Notes: generated by a model not told the origin, from the letters alone. Shown: positions 12,501 to 23,290, numbered from the stretch's first letter. The stretch: 64,000 nt of DNA from Coccinella septempunctata (GCF_907165205.1 NC_058191.1:14386501-14450500); one strand, 5' to 3'. Made by a program: numbers and translations.

Positions 12501-15500
12501 GAAAGCGATTGTTTCACCCCCTGTATCATGAATCGCGATTTCGATTTTTAAAGTGGATACATCAATCTTACATCTTGAAAAATCCCAAAAATGAAAATTT
12601 TCCATCCAAAAACCTCGAAGTTATTCTTGTTTCAGCGGAGCTCTATTTTCGATTTTTTTTCTCGAATTTTCCCGCTCAGAGAGAATTTTCCAACCAAAAC
12701 GGAAAAATGTTACATCAAAATAACTTGAAATTTTCTAAGGAATCTATTTCTGCACTAAAAAAATGGTGTTCTAATTTGAAAAACGGAAGTTGACGTCATT
12801 TCCGGAAAAACCGGAGGTGCTCATGCCTTGAAAATATTTTAGATTTCATCAGCATCGTGAAATACTTATAAGTGCTGAATTCCATGAAAATACGTTCAGT
12901 AGTTTCCCGTATAAATATGGGTGAGGTTTCTCGTGAAAGACCCTGTATAGGCGCCGAAAACATTCCCGTGCCTTCGCGATCGTTCCAGAACCTAGCGACC
13001 GCTCTGGTTCTCGAAAGGTCCGACCGCAAGGGCCGGACTGGTTACAATACCAACGCAGGCCAAAGTTACTAAGGGAGTGCCTTCAAATCTCCAAACTACA
13101 AAACCCTTCTACAACAGAAAGATTCACAGCTGCCGTCAAAGAGTGTCTAACACCACCGGATTATAACGACGACATTGAAAGTCATTGGCTCCGCTTCAAA
13201 TAATCTCTTTCAAAAACAACCAAAGAAATACTGGGCACAGAACGCTCTCGAAAATCCCCAGACTGGTTCGCCGACAACGAAACTCATAGCGCACCCCCTT
13301 TGGAGGCAAAACACAAAGCAATGAAAACAGCAATTAACAAGCCTGGCGATGTCGCAGCCCAAAACAGTCTTATAAACATAAAACGCGAGGTCCGTCAAGA
13401 AATAAGGAAAATCAAGGATAGCTGGTGGAGAGAAAAAGCAAGGGAAATTCAAGCTTACGCCGAAAACGACTACAGGCGTTTTTTCGAAGCTATTGGAACT
13501 GTTTATGATCCAAGCAGAAAAGCTAACTTTCCTATAAGAGATGCTCATTGAGCTTTCCCAACTGATGATAGAAAAATTCTCGAAAGATGGAAGGAGCATT
13601 ACTCCCAGGTCTTGAATCAAAATAACGACTCCGATTTATCCATTTTAGACTGGCTCCCCGCATAAAGTCCGATGACATCGCTTGAAGACGAAATCTCAAT
13701 GTCGGAAATAATAAGTGCGATAAAAGATATGAAAAATAATAAGTCACCTGGTATAGACAGCCTTCCAGCGGAGATATTCAAGGCTCTGGATGAAGATATA
13801 GTCAATAGTCTCCTTACACTATTCCGCAAGATCTGGGAACAAGGGGAAGTGACACAAGACTTCAGAGACGCTTTAGTTATCAACCTCTCCGTCTGTTCCG
13901 ATATTCTTGAACAGTACTGTCAGTATTTCAGAAACGATGCCTATTGGCCCAGTCGTTCGAGTTCTATTGTTATTCGATTGCGGGCCAGTAAAACCAGCAA
14001 TATCGGAACAGGCCCTCTATAAGAACAAAGGCGATACGTCCAATTGCAACAATTACATTACGTTGCTTAGTGTGGCCAGGAGGCTAGTATAGGCGGTTTA
14101 AAGATATACTGCATCAATCCCTAAAATCAGTTGATCATAACTGGGAACAACTAGCGTTAGACAGGTCACAGTGGAGGTCTTTGGTACACAGTTATAATGG
14201 AGACTTGTAAAGAATACAGCGGCGGCCAGATCTGGTTGGTAACTATTCATGCCCGAAGTATGGAAGGCTCTGTAGATCGCGGCTGGGTCTCTTCAGTCAC
14301 AGGAGGGTACCGATATTTTTTTTTCAATCTTTATGTCGGTTTATTCTCGGTAACGGGACACAGCAATGAATTAATGAAAAAAAAAATGGTAACACATGGA
14401 GAGTCGCTGCATTTGGTGCATTTAAAGAAATGCATATGCGTGAAAACGGTCAATGAATAAAATATGGACATACTTTGTCTGTACACTTCTTCAATGTGAA
14501 ATTAGTTTTGCAAGTATTTATTGACAGCATTGTAGGACCCACAGTATGTTTGTCGTCTTATAAGGACACCTCAGTTTTCATATACGAATGTAGTTGATGT
14601 GAAAACACCCCTAAAAGGACAGAGACTGTGAAACCCCTTCAAAGAACCAGAACCATTTTTGACTTTCTGTACAATTTTCTGACATGCTTGAAAAAATCGA
14701 AACAAAGTGAAGGGCAGAAGTCAACAAAAGAAACGCATGATGCAATTTAGCACACAACAAATGTTTCAACTAAAATTTCTCCAGTGTTTAGATGTTGAAA
14801 ATTTCAATTACTTACTGTTGGGAAAATTTCAACTACTCACTGTTGCTGTGCTACATTCACCTTTTCTTTCTGGGAAAAACCAATTGGGAAATTGAGGACC
14901 TCCCATCATCTGATTCCCATACCCGTTTGAGTAATCCATTTCCCACAACCAGGGAATCCCATTGTGCCCACATTGCCTTGAAGATAGGATCTCTATGTGA
15001 AATATTTCTCCAAGAGGGTCTATCAGATCCGTTCTCTTTCCAAAGTAGAAAGTCCCTTATGCTTTGGTCGGTTTCTTGCTCCTGTCTCATGTGTTCGGTA
15101 GTCCAGTTGTCCTCAGGTATCACTGTCGTTCGTCTTACATCGGCAACTCCCTCATGGCGTTCAATACGCTGGCAATGTTCACAGGATTCTGAACATGGTC
15201 TTGTCAAAATGGATTCTTCACCTCCAAATTTCATGGTTCTCTGTTCACCATTAAAAGAAAATCCATAATCATATATCAAATCCATCCCAAGAATGAATTC
15301 GTCTTCTATTTCAGCTAGAAAGACCGTCTTCATAATTCTTAGTCTTCCGAGTGTTAATGTGATATCGGCCTCACCTCGAATCAGTGCATTCTCTCCGGTG
15401 ACTGTTCGTATAACGAAATTGGATGTGGGTGGTCTTACTGTGCTTGGTTCAAGGATACCGCTGCGGACCAGGTATACTGATGCACCAGTGTCTACAGTGC

Positions 15501-18500
15501 ATATTACGTCTTTTTGGTTGACCTTTTCTCTGATGATCAGACTCTCGGTAGTTCTTCTAATCCTATCGACTTGGATGATCCTGGGGGCTTCGTTATCACT
15601 AGCCAGTATGCGCCCCGATATGCTGGCTAATTCAAGATTTCCTGGTACCTGTTGGAAGACTCTCTAGATATTCCTGTCCTCGCAGGTGAGTATGATCGTG
15701 AAGGTGTTCTGGTAGGTGATGACGAGCGAGGTGGTACCCTCACTCTGCAGTCCCTCTTGAAATGTCCGCTCCTCCCACATCTGAAGCAATTTCTTCTTGG
15801 TTGACTGGCGACACTACTATATCTGGATTCCATTTTTTCTAATATTTTGAGCACCTGTGATATACTCCCGCTCAGATTATCTTCCTGAGGCGGCTCTTCG
15901 ATTGATACCGTTCTCATTTTGGGCCTTGCAGAGAAATTGAAGGCCGCTTCCACTTCCAATGAGCGAACTAGAGCTTCACTACATCTTTTAAAACTTGTCA
16001 ATCTCAAAGTCCTCTGTATTTCGATGTCTTTCAAGCCATCAATGAATGTTTGCACCGCCAGTTGTTCTTTGAAACCCTCCGGGGCTTCTGGATAGACGAA
16101 CTGGACGTCGGCTTCAAATTCCTGCAGGCTCTCATTAGATTTCTGTACTCGTGTTTTAAGCTGTGTCCTATAGAGTTGTTCCCGATGTTGATTACCATAC
16201 CTCAACTCTAAAGCCGCGATGGGATCACCATACTTGCGATGTTGGTCATCTGAGATAGTCTGCAATGTTGCAAGTGCAGGTCCTCTCAAAGCCACTATGA
16301 GTGCAGTAGCCTTCTCCTGATCGCTCCATCCATTGGCTGCTGCCACCGCTTCGAACTGTTTATGGTACAGGGACCATGGTGATTGACCATCATAAATCGG
16401 TGGTTTGAGATAATTATTTGATGTGGCAACCCTGTTACACTGCTCTTGTATTTTCAGTGATGCGATTTTCTTCTCTAGTTCTTCTCGCACCGCACTAACT
16501 TCTTGTGTTATTTTTCCCTCCATTCCTTTCACCGTTTTCCAAACTATATCGATTTCTTCCTTCACATCTTCTAGTACCGCACTGATTTCTTCCTTTAGGC
16601 ATACAATTATTCCTTCGGTTTTCTGAAAAATCTGTTCAAGAAATATTTTTTGTTGTTCTCGTTGTTCTTTCTCCTCTTGTTTTTCTAATTCACGTCGTTC
16701 CTCTTCTTTCTGCCGTCGTTCTTCATCTTTCTGTCGACGATCCTCTCCCTCTTGTTTTTCTTTCTGACGACGTTCCTCTTCCTCTTGCTTTTCTCTCAAC
16801 ATTCGACTTTCTGGCTCAGCAAACTGCTGTTTGATCATTTCCATTACGGCCTCCATGTGATCGTTGTTTGTACTCCGTGTATTTACCATCAATTATTCGA
16901 AATATCCCACTTCTGACACCAACTGTTACGAAACTGGGGTTCGTTTTCAGTTAAAAATGTTAATTAACAATTCCAAACGATCCTTTATTTATACAGAACA
17001 CTACAATACCAATTCGTCTATTTTCCTTTGTCACACTTTTTTTTAGAACTGTCTCCTTGACTGTCATGGCAACTTATATTCAATTCTTAACAATATTAAA
17101 CAAGTATTTGAAATGAAGAGCAAACTGCGAATACAAAATGTGATTCCACTGATTATAAAATTCAAGGCTTTTGGTAACACTTCAATTACTAAAGAAGAAA
17201 TATCAGCGTTTACTTTGAAAAAATTTTTGTTAAAAAAAAGTATATCTAAATCGATTTAATCGATCAATATATTTCGACATTTCCACGTTGCGTAAGTAAG
17301 ACTACCTATGCTTTTCATGGCCTTGTGTTGTAGTAAAGTAGTGACCGAGCACAAGACCAGCAAGCTTGGCGTTTCCGTTGATGTAGTGGCAGGATCGATC
17401 GAACTCTCGAGAATCTCTAGATTTTCTAGATTTCTAGTGTGGTTATGAGCATAGATTAACTTAAAAATTTGAATAAACCAAATTAGGTTTGTTCGTAGAG
17501 TGGTTTACAATGATTGTAAACTATACAGACCAAGCGCAATTCCATTTTAGCCTATCTAAAATCCATTTGCGCTTGCTCTGTATAGTTTACAACCGTTGTG
17601 AACCACTCTACGAACAAGCCTATTATTCTAAAATTGATGGTTAGGTGTTGCTGAAAGCAGATCATAACCACTCGTGAATGATCGCGATCTACTGAGTTCG
17701 GCACGAATAACGTCAGTTTTACCTAACTTTTCAGGCAACTTATTGGAGCGGACTTTAAATTTTGAGGAATCGCCTAATTCTAATTCTTTTGCACCAACCT
17801 CAATTCTGATTAACTTAGTTTCGAATATTGTCGGCAAAGCTGAGGAAAAAGTTCGAAAGATCACGTTCAAAGATTATAGAGTAGAAAGACAGGAAACGAA
17901 GCGACTAGAGTGATGCGAGTGCCATCTGTGTTTCAAATGTGTTTTTAAGGCCCTAAGACTGGTTAAAATTTTAATTCGAGGGACATATGAAATTTTGCGA
18001 GATGTCAGAGTCATATGGCCATTTTGATCAAACAGGTTTTGAATGTTTTGATTCTCGTATCCATAGACAACCTCGTATCGCCTTTTGTTTTTCAAGCCCG
18101 TTCTAGTTGCTGATTATTGAAATTTGTGTCTAATTTCTTGGCGAAAACCTCAAAATATCGTTCGAAATTTATTGTATAGTGAAGAACTGTGGATCAAATA
18201 AAACGAATTTTACTAAGGAAAATGGGAATGTAAGTATTAAAACTGGTAACATGTGACTCGGTCATTCATTGATTTTTATTTTCAGTGCTACGAAGTGGAT
18301 AAAATTTTCAGGGCGTAGAGGCCTGCAAACACTACTGACTACACCATGTGCAATGAACATTTTACTGCAAGTCGATTGAGAACTGTTCATCCACGTAAAT
18401 TGTTGTATGCAGGAAGCATCCCTCGCATGAAGGGCTCATTTAGGGGAAATTATGACTTTTATGAGTCCATTCAAAGATTCTCAATTGCCTTCAATATATT

Positions 18501-21500
18501 CAGAAATGCAAAAGTTTTATGGATTTCGATTTGGGAATCGGGTGATTGTCAAATTGTCGTTTGGAAAGTTAAAGTTTTATGAAACCTTCTGTGAGTGTTT
18601 TATTCATTCGTCAATCAATTTGTATATTGTGCCATAAAGAGACCATACCATGAAGAAATCATAAAAAAGCATGAAGAAATTATACTGACGGGCTTGAATA
18701 CAGGTCTTGTATACCTCTGTAAGGTTTTTTCAATTGTGGTTCTGAAAATTTTGTAAATAATATGTAAGTAACGGAAATGTGTATCCTATGACGGTAAATT
18801 GAATATTCGTTCATATCAATTTCTAATATAAATTGTACAAATTCAATTTGTAAATTTTTTATAGATTGCAAATAAAAATTTATCACATCCAACAGAGTAT
18901 TCAATTGATACCAATCGATTCCAAACAATGTTCAGATGAAAACTAACATCCTGGTTACAAAACAAAACCATCCTCTTGTTTTATCGCTCAGGATGTTTGT
19001 TTTCCGATCTCAACAAGGTCAATATTGAAATTCAATACAAGGAATAGAATTCGAATTTCGCGCCCCTCAATTATAAAACAGAAAAGTGTTATTTAACAGT
19101 TTTTCTGTATTGATAATATGTTTTCAGCGCCATCTCATTGTCAAATGTGTTTTCACTGGCCAAAATGTTGTCGGTTTTTAGTACTAGCGATATGAGGGCG
19201 TTTCCTATCTTTCTACTCTATAATCTTTGATCACGTTATGATGGAAACGTTTCCGTGGAAACATAATCTAACTTCAAACCAAAGATTATAGAGTAGAAAG
19301 ATGGGAAACGAAGCGACTAAAGTGATGTGAGCGCCATCTGTGTGTCAAGCGTGTTTATTGCTGATTATTGAAGTTTTTTTCTCATTTCTTGTTGAAAACA
19401 CTGAAAAATCGTTCGAAAATTATTGAATAGTGAAGAACTGCGCATCCAATTATAAAATGGATTTTCCGAAATTAAGTTTTTTACTCAACTAGCAAGATTC
19501 TTGCAACTCTTTGGGACCTCAAGAAAACAAAATCAGATTTCACCTAACATTGGATAAATCGATACATAGCCTCATTGTACATAAAAGCATAAGTTGCAAA
19601 TAAATACTGGGTATGCCATTTTGAACAAGTATTAGGCTGTCTCCAATATAATCGGAAGTTACAGACATGAAAAGATTTTAGGGAGGAATTTCATTGTCTA
19701 AAACTCCAACATGCAAATTTTCAGCATGAAATTATAAGTTCTCCATAAACATAGGCCTGTGCTTATACCCAGTACTAATGTGAAGTCTGCAACTCAAAAT
19801 CTTACTGAGTAGTCTATTAACAACATTGTTTTAGATTTTCCACAGCCTCCAAATACATCAATAATTCTTGCAGCAAGTATAGTAGAAGCAAACACTTTTC
19901 TCAACATTTAACAACATTTAGATGATTTCATCCAAACAAATGAAGGTTAAATATATAAATTAGGGAGGCCCTTTAACTCATCACAACAATGATTATGATT
20001 AACACATTGACTGCCAAGCTCTTTTTCATTAAAACCCTGGCTTGACGCCCCAGTGGCCAAATTGCATGCTTTTTATGTCCTCTGTGCGAATCATAGCCAC
20101 TGTAATGTACTTTTTATGAAGCTCTTATACTTCATTCAATTTTATTTTAGCAGTCGGTTGGCCTTGGAAATTTGGCACATTTCACTCTGTATAGTACGAA
20201 AATGTGGGGTTATGAAGCTTGTCAAAACATTTTTGGGTTTTGAATCAACGCTATGTTGACGGTTCTACGTAAAAGTTTCTGTTATTACGTATTTTATCAC
20301 TATGTCGAATCTTTTCGAAAATATGTGACGAACATAATTGAAGTTTATACAAACTGATTGAAGGCATACCAAATCCAGTTATTTGCATGGAAAATACAAG
20401 AGATCGGTATAATATCATAATATGCACTAGCTTGAGGAGAGTTTAATGCTCGTTATCATCTTTTGCTAAAGTTTGAATACGTTACATCAGTTGTAGATTT
20501 CAAAAATATTAACCCGAAGATGAAATGCATATGATGCAGTGTTTGGGAATGGGTATCTCTTGAAGGAATTAACAGATAATTACAAGAATGATAAATTCAT
20601 TCATCTTAATACATTGATGTAATAATAATAATTAGGTATTTATTAGTACCTTAAGACATTTACATTGTATAGGACAAGTCAAATGAAAAATAGAAAAATC
20701 CATTTTAGGGAACTTATTCTCCGATTACATTTATCGAAAATCCTGTAGTAAACTTTTCGCATTAATTCACTCAAACATAAAATTCTCAAATGCCACCACT
20801 TTTTTGGGTCTCCCAATAGAAGGAAATTCTTTGTCATCCTCTTCATTCCTAATCTTTCTGATTGTGGAAATATCCAGCTGAAATATGAGTCGTTTAGACT
20901 CAGATGAAACATTATATAAATTCTCTTACAATGAATATGTTCGCTACCGTCTGATGTATTGTGGATTTTAGAATATCAAGGTATAACTATTCGAATGAGC
21001 GGACCTGAATTATAACTAGCTTTTCCTGAAATCCTGTCTCTTTTTTCAATCACTTTTGACGTTTTTGAATTTTCGTAATAAAATTGATATTAGTTGTGGC
21101 AACGGCGTTATGACATCAAGTACATTTCATGAGTGCCAACCTAACTTCGTTCTAGTTACAAAAACTTGAGAAAATTATTTCATGGCCAACCGACTGCTAA
21201 AATAAATTTGAATGAAGTATATGTATTTTAGTATACATAGTCTATTGCAGGTGTCCTGCTAAAAGGTTTTCCAATAACAAGGTAACTTGTGGTTGGTACC
21301 AGGATTGCAGTCAACACGTTAATAAAAACTAGACAAAAAAGAGAAATAGAGTAGATACTCATCAAAGAGATAAAACTCACCCTTCAACCCTCCCACAACT
21401 TGTCACCGTCATCACATATTTTCCATCCTTAACTGGGGCTTCACAAATAGTTTTGTCTTGGTAGGAGAATATTACAATCAAAATTATTATCAGAAATAAC

Positions 21501-22371
21501 AAGAAAACTGAAACTCCACCTAGAAAGATCATAGTAAAACAATTCCATTTTTCTGATTGTATAAATTTTACTAACTTATAGCATATTTGTAAGTGATGAA
21601 AAACTGTCCAAAACTTGAACTATCAGAAGATGCCTGCTTTTCAACATCCTTTTCTTGAGCTTTTAACTTTTCCTCTGATTTTCCATCACCACTCTTCTCA
21701 TCTAAAGTTTCTATTGATGCAAGTCCTGCTTGCCCCTGGTTATCTAGATTATTATCAGAATCTTTCTTTAAACCTGGTATCACAGTTCCTATAGAAAGCC
21801 TATTTAGGAGAGATTTATGCTTTGTTGATATAGTTTCTCCTAAAATGAAAATTTGAAAGATGAAAATTTTCATAGGCATTTTAGATAAAAGTACCATCAT
21901 CATTCATCAACTTCGATTTCCTAAATGGGTTTGGTAATTTAACCATTCTTGGCACAGTTCTTTCTTTCAGATCTTCCTTGGTTTTATCCTTTTGATCCCT
22001 GAGATCAATTTCCTCCTGTTCATTTTGATCATCATCATCCTATAAGAATAAAAATACAATTTCAGAATACATATTATAACAGTCAATGTGAACTCAACAA
22101 ATATCATTTGAATTAAGATGTTGTACAATAAATTCAGGTTGAAGTTGAGCATTACCTTACATTTCTCCTTTGATTTGCTCCTGGTAAAAAATCCAGGCAT
22201 TTGAATACCTCCAATAGGTATTTTTTTTGGTTTCACTTCCATTCCCTCTTTGTTATCAGACTTTATTTTCTTTTCCTTATTTTCAACATTCATAATCTGT
22301 TCCATTTCTTCTGCTTCGATTTTCTTCTTGTCATCACTTTTATTATCGGTTTCTTTCAGACCTTCACTCAT
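6525..22371 (-). CDS. Nrt: Neurotactin: type II membrane protein with inactive esterase-like ectodomain
   Basis: Cell-adhesion protein of the cholinesterase-like family; in flies it binds Amalgam and acts in axon guidance. Exons (minus): 22371-22156, 22039-21895, 21839 to 21381 (one internal boundary unresolved), 7935-6525. The first exons encode a Lys/Glu-rich cytoplasmic region, then a hydrophobic span (MIFLGGVSVFLLFLIIILIV, near 21.5 kb), then a short ectodomain stalk (CEAP, CGRVEG). The last exon encodes 469 residues of alpha/beta-hydrolase fold: FRGIPYARPP, GSEDCLTLDV, NYGLSDILEALKW, FGGDPNSVTLFG. The nucleophile elbow, GxSxG in active esterases, reads GYRAG, so the serine is an arginine and the domain cannot be a normal esterase, as known for neurotactins. 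Donors GTAATG, GTACTT and GTGAGT and phases 0, 1 and 2 agree across the joins. ATG 22371 is chosen over a GTG one codon upstream. The frame differs by one base between the acid-rich part and the membrane part of 21839-21381; an intron GTGATG...TTAG at 21689-21571 (119 bp) would fix it but has a weak pyrimidine tract. Confidence 0.85.
8660..10308. mobile_element. Possible non-autonomous hAT-like element
   Basis: The left end has 'atgacggctcgt' (8664) and a later GGTCGG/CCGACCC block; the right end (10270-10308) has the inverse, 'ccgaccc...acgagccgtcactg'. CAGTGACGGCTCGTG is hAT-like in style. The two ends do not pair over their first bases and I see no convincing 8-bp duplication (tcttcttc against tcttccgg). 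No transposase is inside. Confidence 0.3.
11230..11957 (-). pseudogene. Mariner/IS630-family transposase relic
   Basis: The minus strand starts MPNFTNEDYLNLI at 11957, with the helix-turn-helix region, then (11704-11252) NPQNSLKDAEIDLGLSQSSVWRILKKH, LDCIIWTGESTFTKNG, HYWDEEN and WSFNVFCAIKNN. This order matches insect transposases in which the second block normally reads 'FTDEATF'. Here the catalytic aspartate is a glycine (TGES), and stops and frameshifts separate the two parts. The C-terminal catalytic block is missing. It is inactive. Confidence 0.75.
11958..13080. other. Non-coding repeat-rich DNA
   Basis: No gene seen. The phrase 'aaaaaaatgg(g/t)gttctaatttgaaaaa' occurs twice (12440 and 12760). 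The block 12830-12960 ending 'gtgaaagaccctgtatag' has the look of a dispersed insect repeat. A GC-richer piece at 12955-13060 precedes the RTE-like relic. Confidence 0.4.
13081..14205 (+). pseudogene. RTE-like non-LTR retrotransposon ORF, heavily deleted
   Basis: Readable blocks in order: a linker region (SPDWFADNE, KREVRQEIRKIKDSWW, YRRFFEAIGTVYDP), 'ILERWKEHYSQVLN', the RT N-terminal block 'EIISAIKDMKNNKSPGIDSLPAEIFKAL', 'LYKNKGDTSNCNNY' and 'LLSVARRL'. The sequence then jumps to a C-terminal block (HNWEQLALDRSQWRSLVHS, 14140-14190). RT motifs A to C are missing. Stops lie at 13201, 13551 and 13663. The order is that of the RTE-like elements common in arthropods; the exact clade is uncertain. 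A 125-bp MITE interrupts the 'INLYKNKGD' segment. Confidence 0.7.
13889..14013. mobile_element. 125-bp MITE inserted in the RTE-like relic
   Basis: The ends are inverted copies (CTGTTCCGATATT near 13893 and AATATCGGAACAG ending about 14011). It is flanked by a 5-bp duplication cctct (13884-13888 and 14014-14018). Taking out the insert and one cctct restores the frame VINLYKNKGD of the host ORF, which proves insertion. It has no coding capacity. Confidence 0.8.
14206..14856. other. Unassigned intronic DNA
   Basis: I see no gene or clear repeat. A tandem-like phrase 'tg(t)tgggaaaatttcaa' is repeated around 14760-14840, probably belonging to the 3' side of the Ty3-like fragment. Confidence 0.3.
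14857..15663 (-). pseudogene. Ty3-like protease fused to an integrase-side fragment (RT and RNase H deleted)
   Basis: Open frame on the minus strand in the -1 frame relative to gag, overlapping it by about 37 bases. It carries the aspartic protease site VDTGASVYLV and the second protease landmark ILGMDLIYDYGF, so it is a retropepsin of normal layout. After the Cys-containing piece CSESCEHCQR the sequence passes directly into text typical of the spacer before integrase (MRQEQETDQSIRDFLLWKENG, WAQWDSLVVGNGLLKRVWES). The whole RT and RNase H are absent, though the frame stays open until a stop at 14857. The element cannot move alone. Confidence 0.75.
15627..16889 (-). CDS. Ty3/Gypsy-like gag with coiled coil and zinc knuckle
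   Basis: 420 codons, uninterrupted. The N-terminal third is extremely Glu/Arg/Gln/Lys-rich (EEERRQKEKQ-type repeats, residues about 35-85) and should form a coiled coil. The central capsid region follows (PPIYDGQSPWSLYHKQFEAVA to residue 300). Next come one CCHC knuckle, CFRCGRSGHFKRDC, and an Arg/Ser/Pro-rich tail. Start is at the second of two Met codons near 16892. Gag is intact whereas pol is deleted, so this could only act in trans. The LTR lies just upstream. Confidence 0.8.
   Translation of the reverse strand: MVNTRSTNNDHMEAVMEMIKQQFAEPESRMLREKQEEEERRQKEKQEGEDRRQKDEERRQKEEERRELEKQEEKEQREQQKIFLEQIFQKTEGIIVCLKEEISAVLEDVKEEIDIVWKTVKGMEGKITQEVSAVREELEKKIASLKIQEQCNRVATSNNYLKPPIYDGQSPWSLYHKQFEAVAAANGWSDQEKATALIVALRGPALATLQTISDDQHRKYGDPIAALELRYGNQHREQLYRTQLKTRVQKSNESLQEFEADVQFVYPEAPEGFKEQLAVQTFIDGLKDIEIQRTLRLTSFKRCSEALVRSLEVEAAFNFSARPKMRTVSIEEPPQEDNLSGSISQVLKILEKMESRYSSVASQPRRNCFRCGRSGHFKRDCRVRVPPRSSSPTRTPSRSYSPARTGISRESSNRYQEILN
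16890..16923 (-). other. Primer-binding site and leader of the Ty3-like element
   Basis: Just inside the LTR the minus strand reads TTGGTGTCAGAAGTGGGA, complementary in style to a tRNA 3' end (TGG start). It is followed by a very short leader to the gag ATG. Confidence 0.6.
16924..17179 (-). repeat. 5' LTR of the Ty3-like element (256 bp)
   Basis: Minus strand starts TGTTACC (17179) and ends CGTAACA (16924), a perfect 6-base inverted end. It contains TATAAATAAAGG (TATA box or poly(A) signal). The 3' LTR is not found below 14857, so the element is 3'-truncated. Confidence 0.75.
17180..17485. other. Unassigned intronic DNA
   Basis: No gene, repeat or motif recognised. Confidence 0.3.
17486..17620. 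mobile_element. 135-bp foldback MITE with TA duplication
   Basis: Nearly the whole element is one inverted repeat: GGTTTGTTCGTAGAGTGGTT... paired with ...AACCACTCTACGAACAAGCC, with about 60-base arms and little spacer. It is flanked by TA on both sides, as for Tc1/mariner-type insertions. Confidence 0.7.
17868..19229. mobile_element. P-superfamily-like element, 1362 bp
   Basis: Ends are inverted (CAAAGATTATAGAGTAGAAAGA and complement). An exact 8-bp duplication atcacgtt (17860-17867, 19230-19237) flanks it. Inside, on the plus strand, are remnants of a THAP zinc finger (VKNCGSNKTN near 18185; after an intron-like gap, MCNEHFTASRL at 18346 and the proline block near 18420). THAP plus 8-bp duplications is the signature of P elements. 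No full transposase remains. Confidence 0.8.
19238..21374. other. Intronic DNA with a second P-like 5' end
   Basis: From 19280 the sequence repeats the first ~200 bases of the neighbouring P-like element (CAAAGATTATAGAGTAGAAAGATGGGAAACG..., VKNC block at 19430). I cannot find its right end or duplication. The remainder to the intron donor shows no gene. Confidence 0.5.
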
Positions 22372-22438
22372 CACTAATTAAAGTAAAACGAAATATCCAA
22401 CTTAGATACACAACACACCTGAACTATTACTGTGGATC

Positions 22439-22474
22439 AAAGATTATAGAGTTAATTAGCTCTAAATTCTTTGG
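22439..22474. mobile_element. 36-bp palindrome, minimal P-like insertion
   Basis: The sequence starts CAAAGATTATAGAG and ends with the imperfect complement CTCTAAATTCTTTG. Flanks are ctgtggat (22431-22438) and gtgtggat (22475-22482), a 7-of-8 duplication. It lies just upstream of the Nrt start codon, in the promoter or 5' UTR region. Confidence 0.65.
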
Positions 22475-23290
22475 TGTGGATTTTACTTCAGGAGAAAAAT
22501 ACAAAATCTTTAGTAACTCTTATTACAGTAAAATAAGATTTGTGGGCTCCTGTTTACTTTAGCGCCCACCATAGAATTTTGTCATCGATTTTTTCATCAA
22601 TTTCAAAGAATGCGAATGTTAGCCTCAAGAGAACTCGATGAGTTAACGTTTTCAGTTAGTTTATTCTGAGAAATTTGGGGAATTTATCAATTTTGGATGA
22701 AAATATAAATGAATAGTTTTGAGGTTAGGTTAGGATAGTTTAGTTCGGGACATTGAAAAATCATATTTGTACATGAAAATACCATTTTAAAATATTAATG
22801 AAACGAACAAACGATTGGATTTAGTTATTAGTTAGCTGAACGGGGAAATTATGACAATTCGATGGATACATTTATATCAAATATTAGTAGTAAACTTTTA
22901 TCGATTGATGATATATGAAGTTGAGTAAATCCTTCTTCATTATTAATGCAGGAATAAAAAAAATAAATCGATATAAAAAATCTGGTGTTCGCAATGGACG
23001 AAGTTAAAAAGGTGTAACGGCTTTTTCCAGAATGCTTAAAGTACTTACTATTGAATAAAAGCTTCAATCAGAAAATAATATTTGTTTCTCAAATATAAGT
23101 TAGTTCCCTCACATATAATCCTGGTCAACCAAATATAATCGATTATAGTTATAGATGCTATTCAAATTCAACTCCACTTGATCTTTCTCCAATAAAATAT
23201 AAAATCATGATAATAATTGTTGACCACAGACAGGGACTCTCTGACCACAGATTACAGACATAGAGGAACCACTTTGCTACCAAAGCCATA

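Larger units (their letters stand above)
7936..21380 (-). other. 13.4-kb last intron of Nrt, filled with transposons
   Basis: Bounded by donor GTGAGT (21380-21375) and acceptor TTTTTTTTTACAG (ending 7936), splitting a glycine codon in phase 2. It separates the membrane-span exon from the esterase exon. The stretch 7936-8660 and 10310-11230 hold nothing I can identify. A mariner-like end 'tacagggtggggcataagtatgg' lies near 9920. The elements inside are listed separately. Confidence 0.85.

Noticed and set aside
18680..18928. 82-codon minus-strand ORF inside the P-like element
   Set aside because: No similarity to a transposase block and a low-complexity AT-rich composition; chance ORF.
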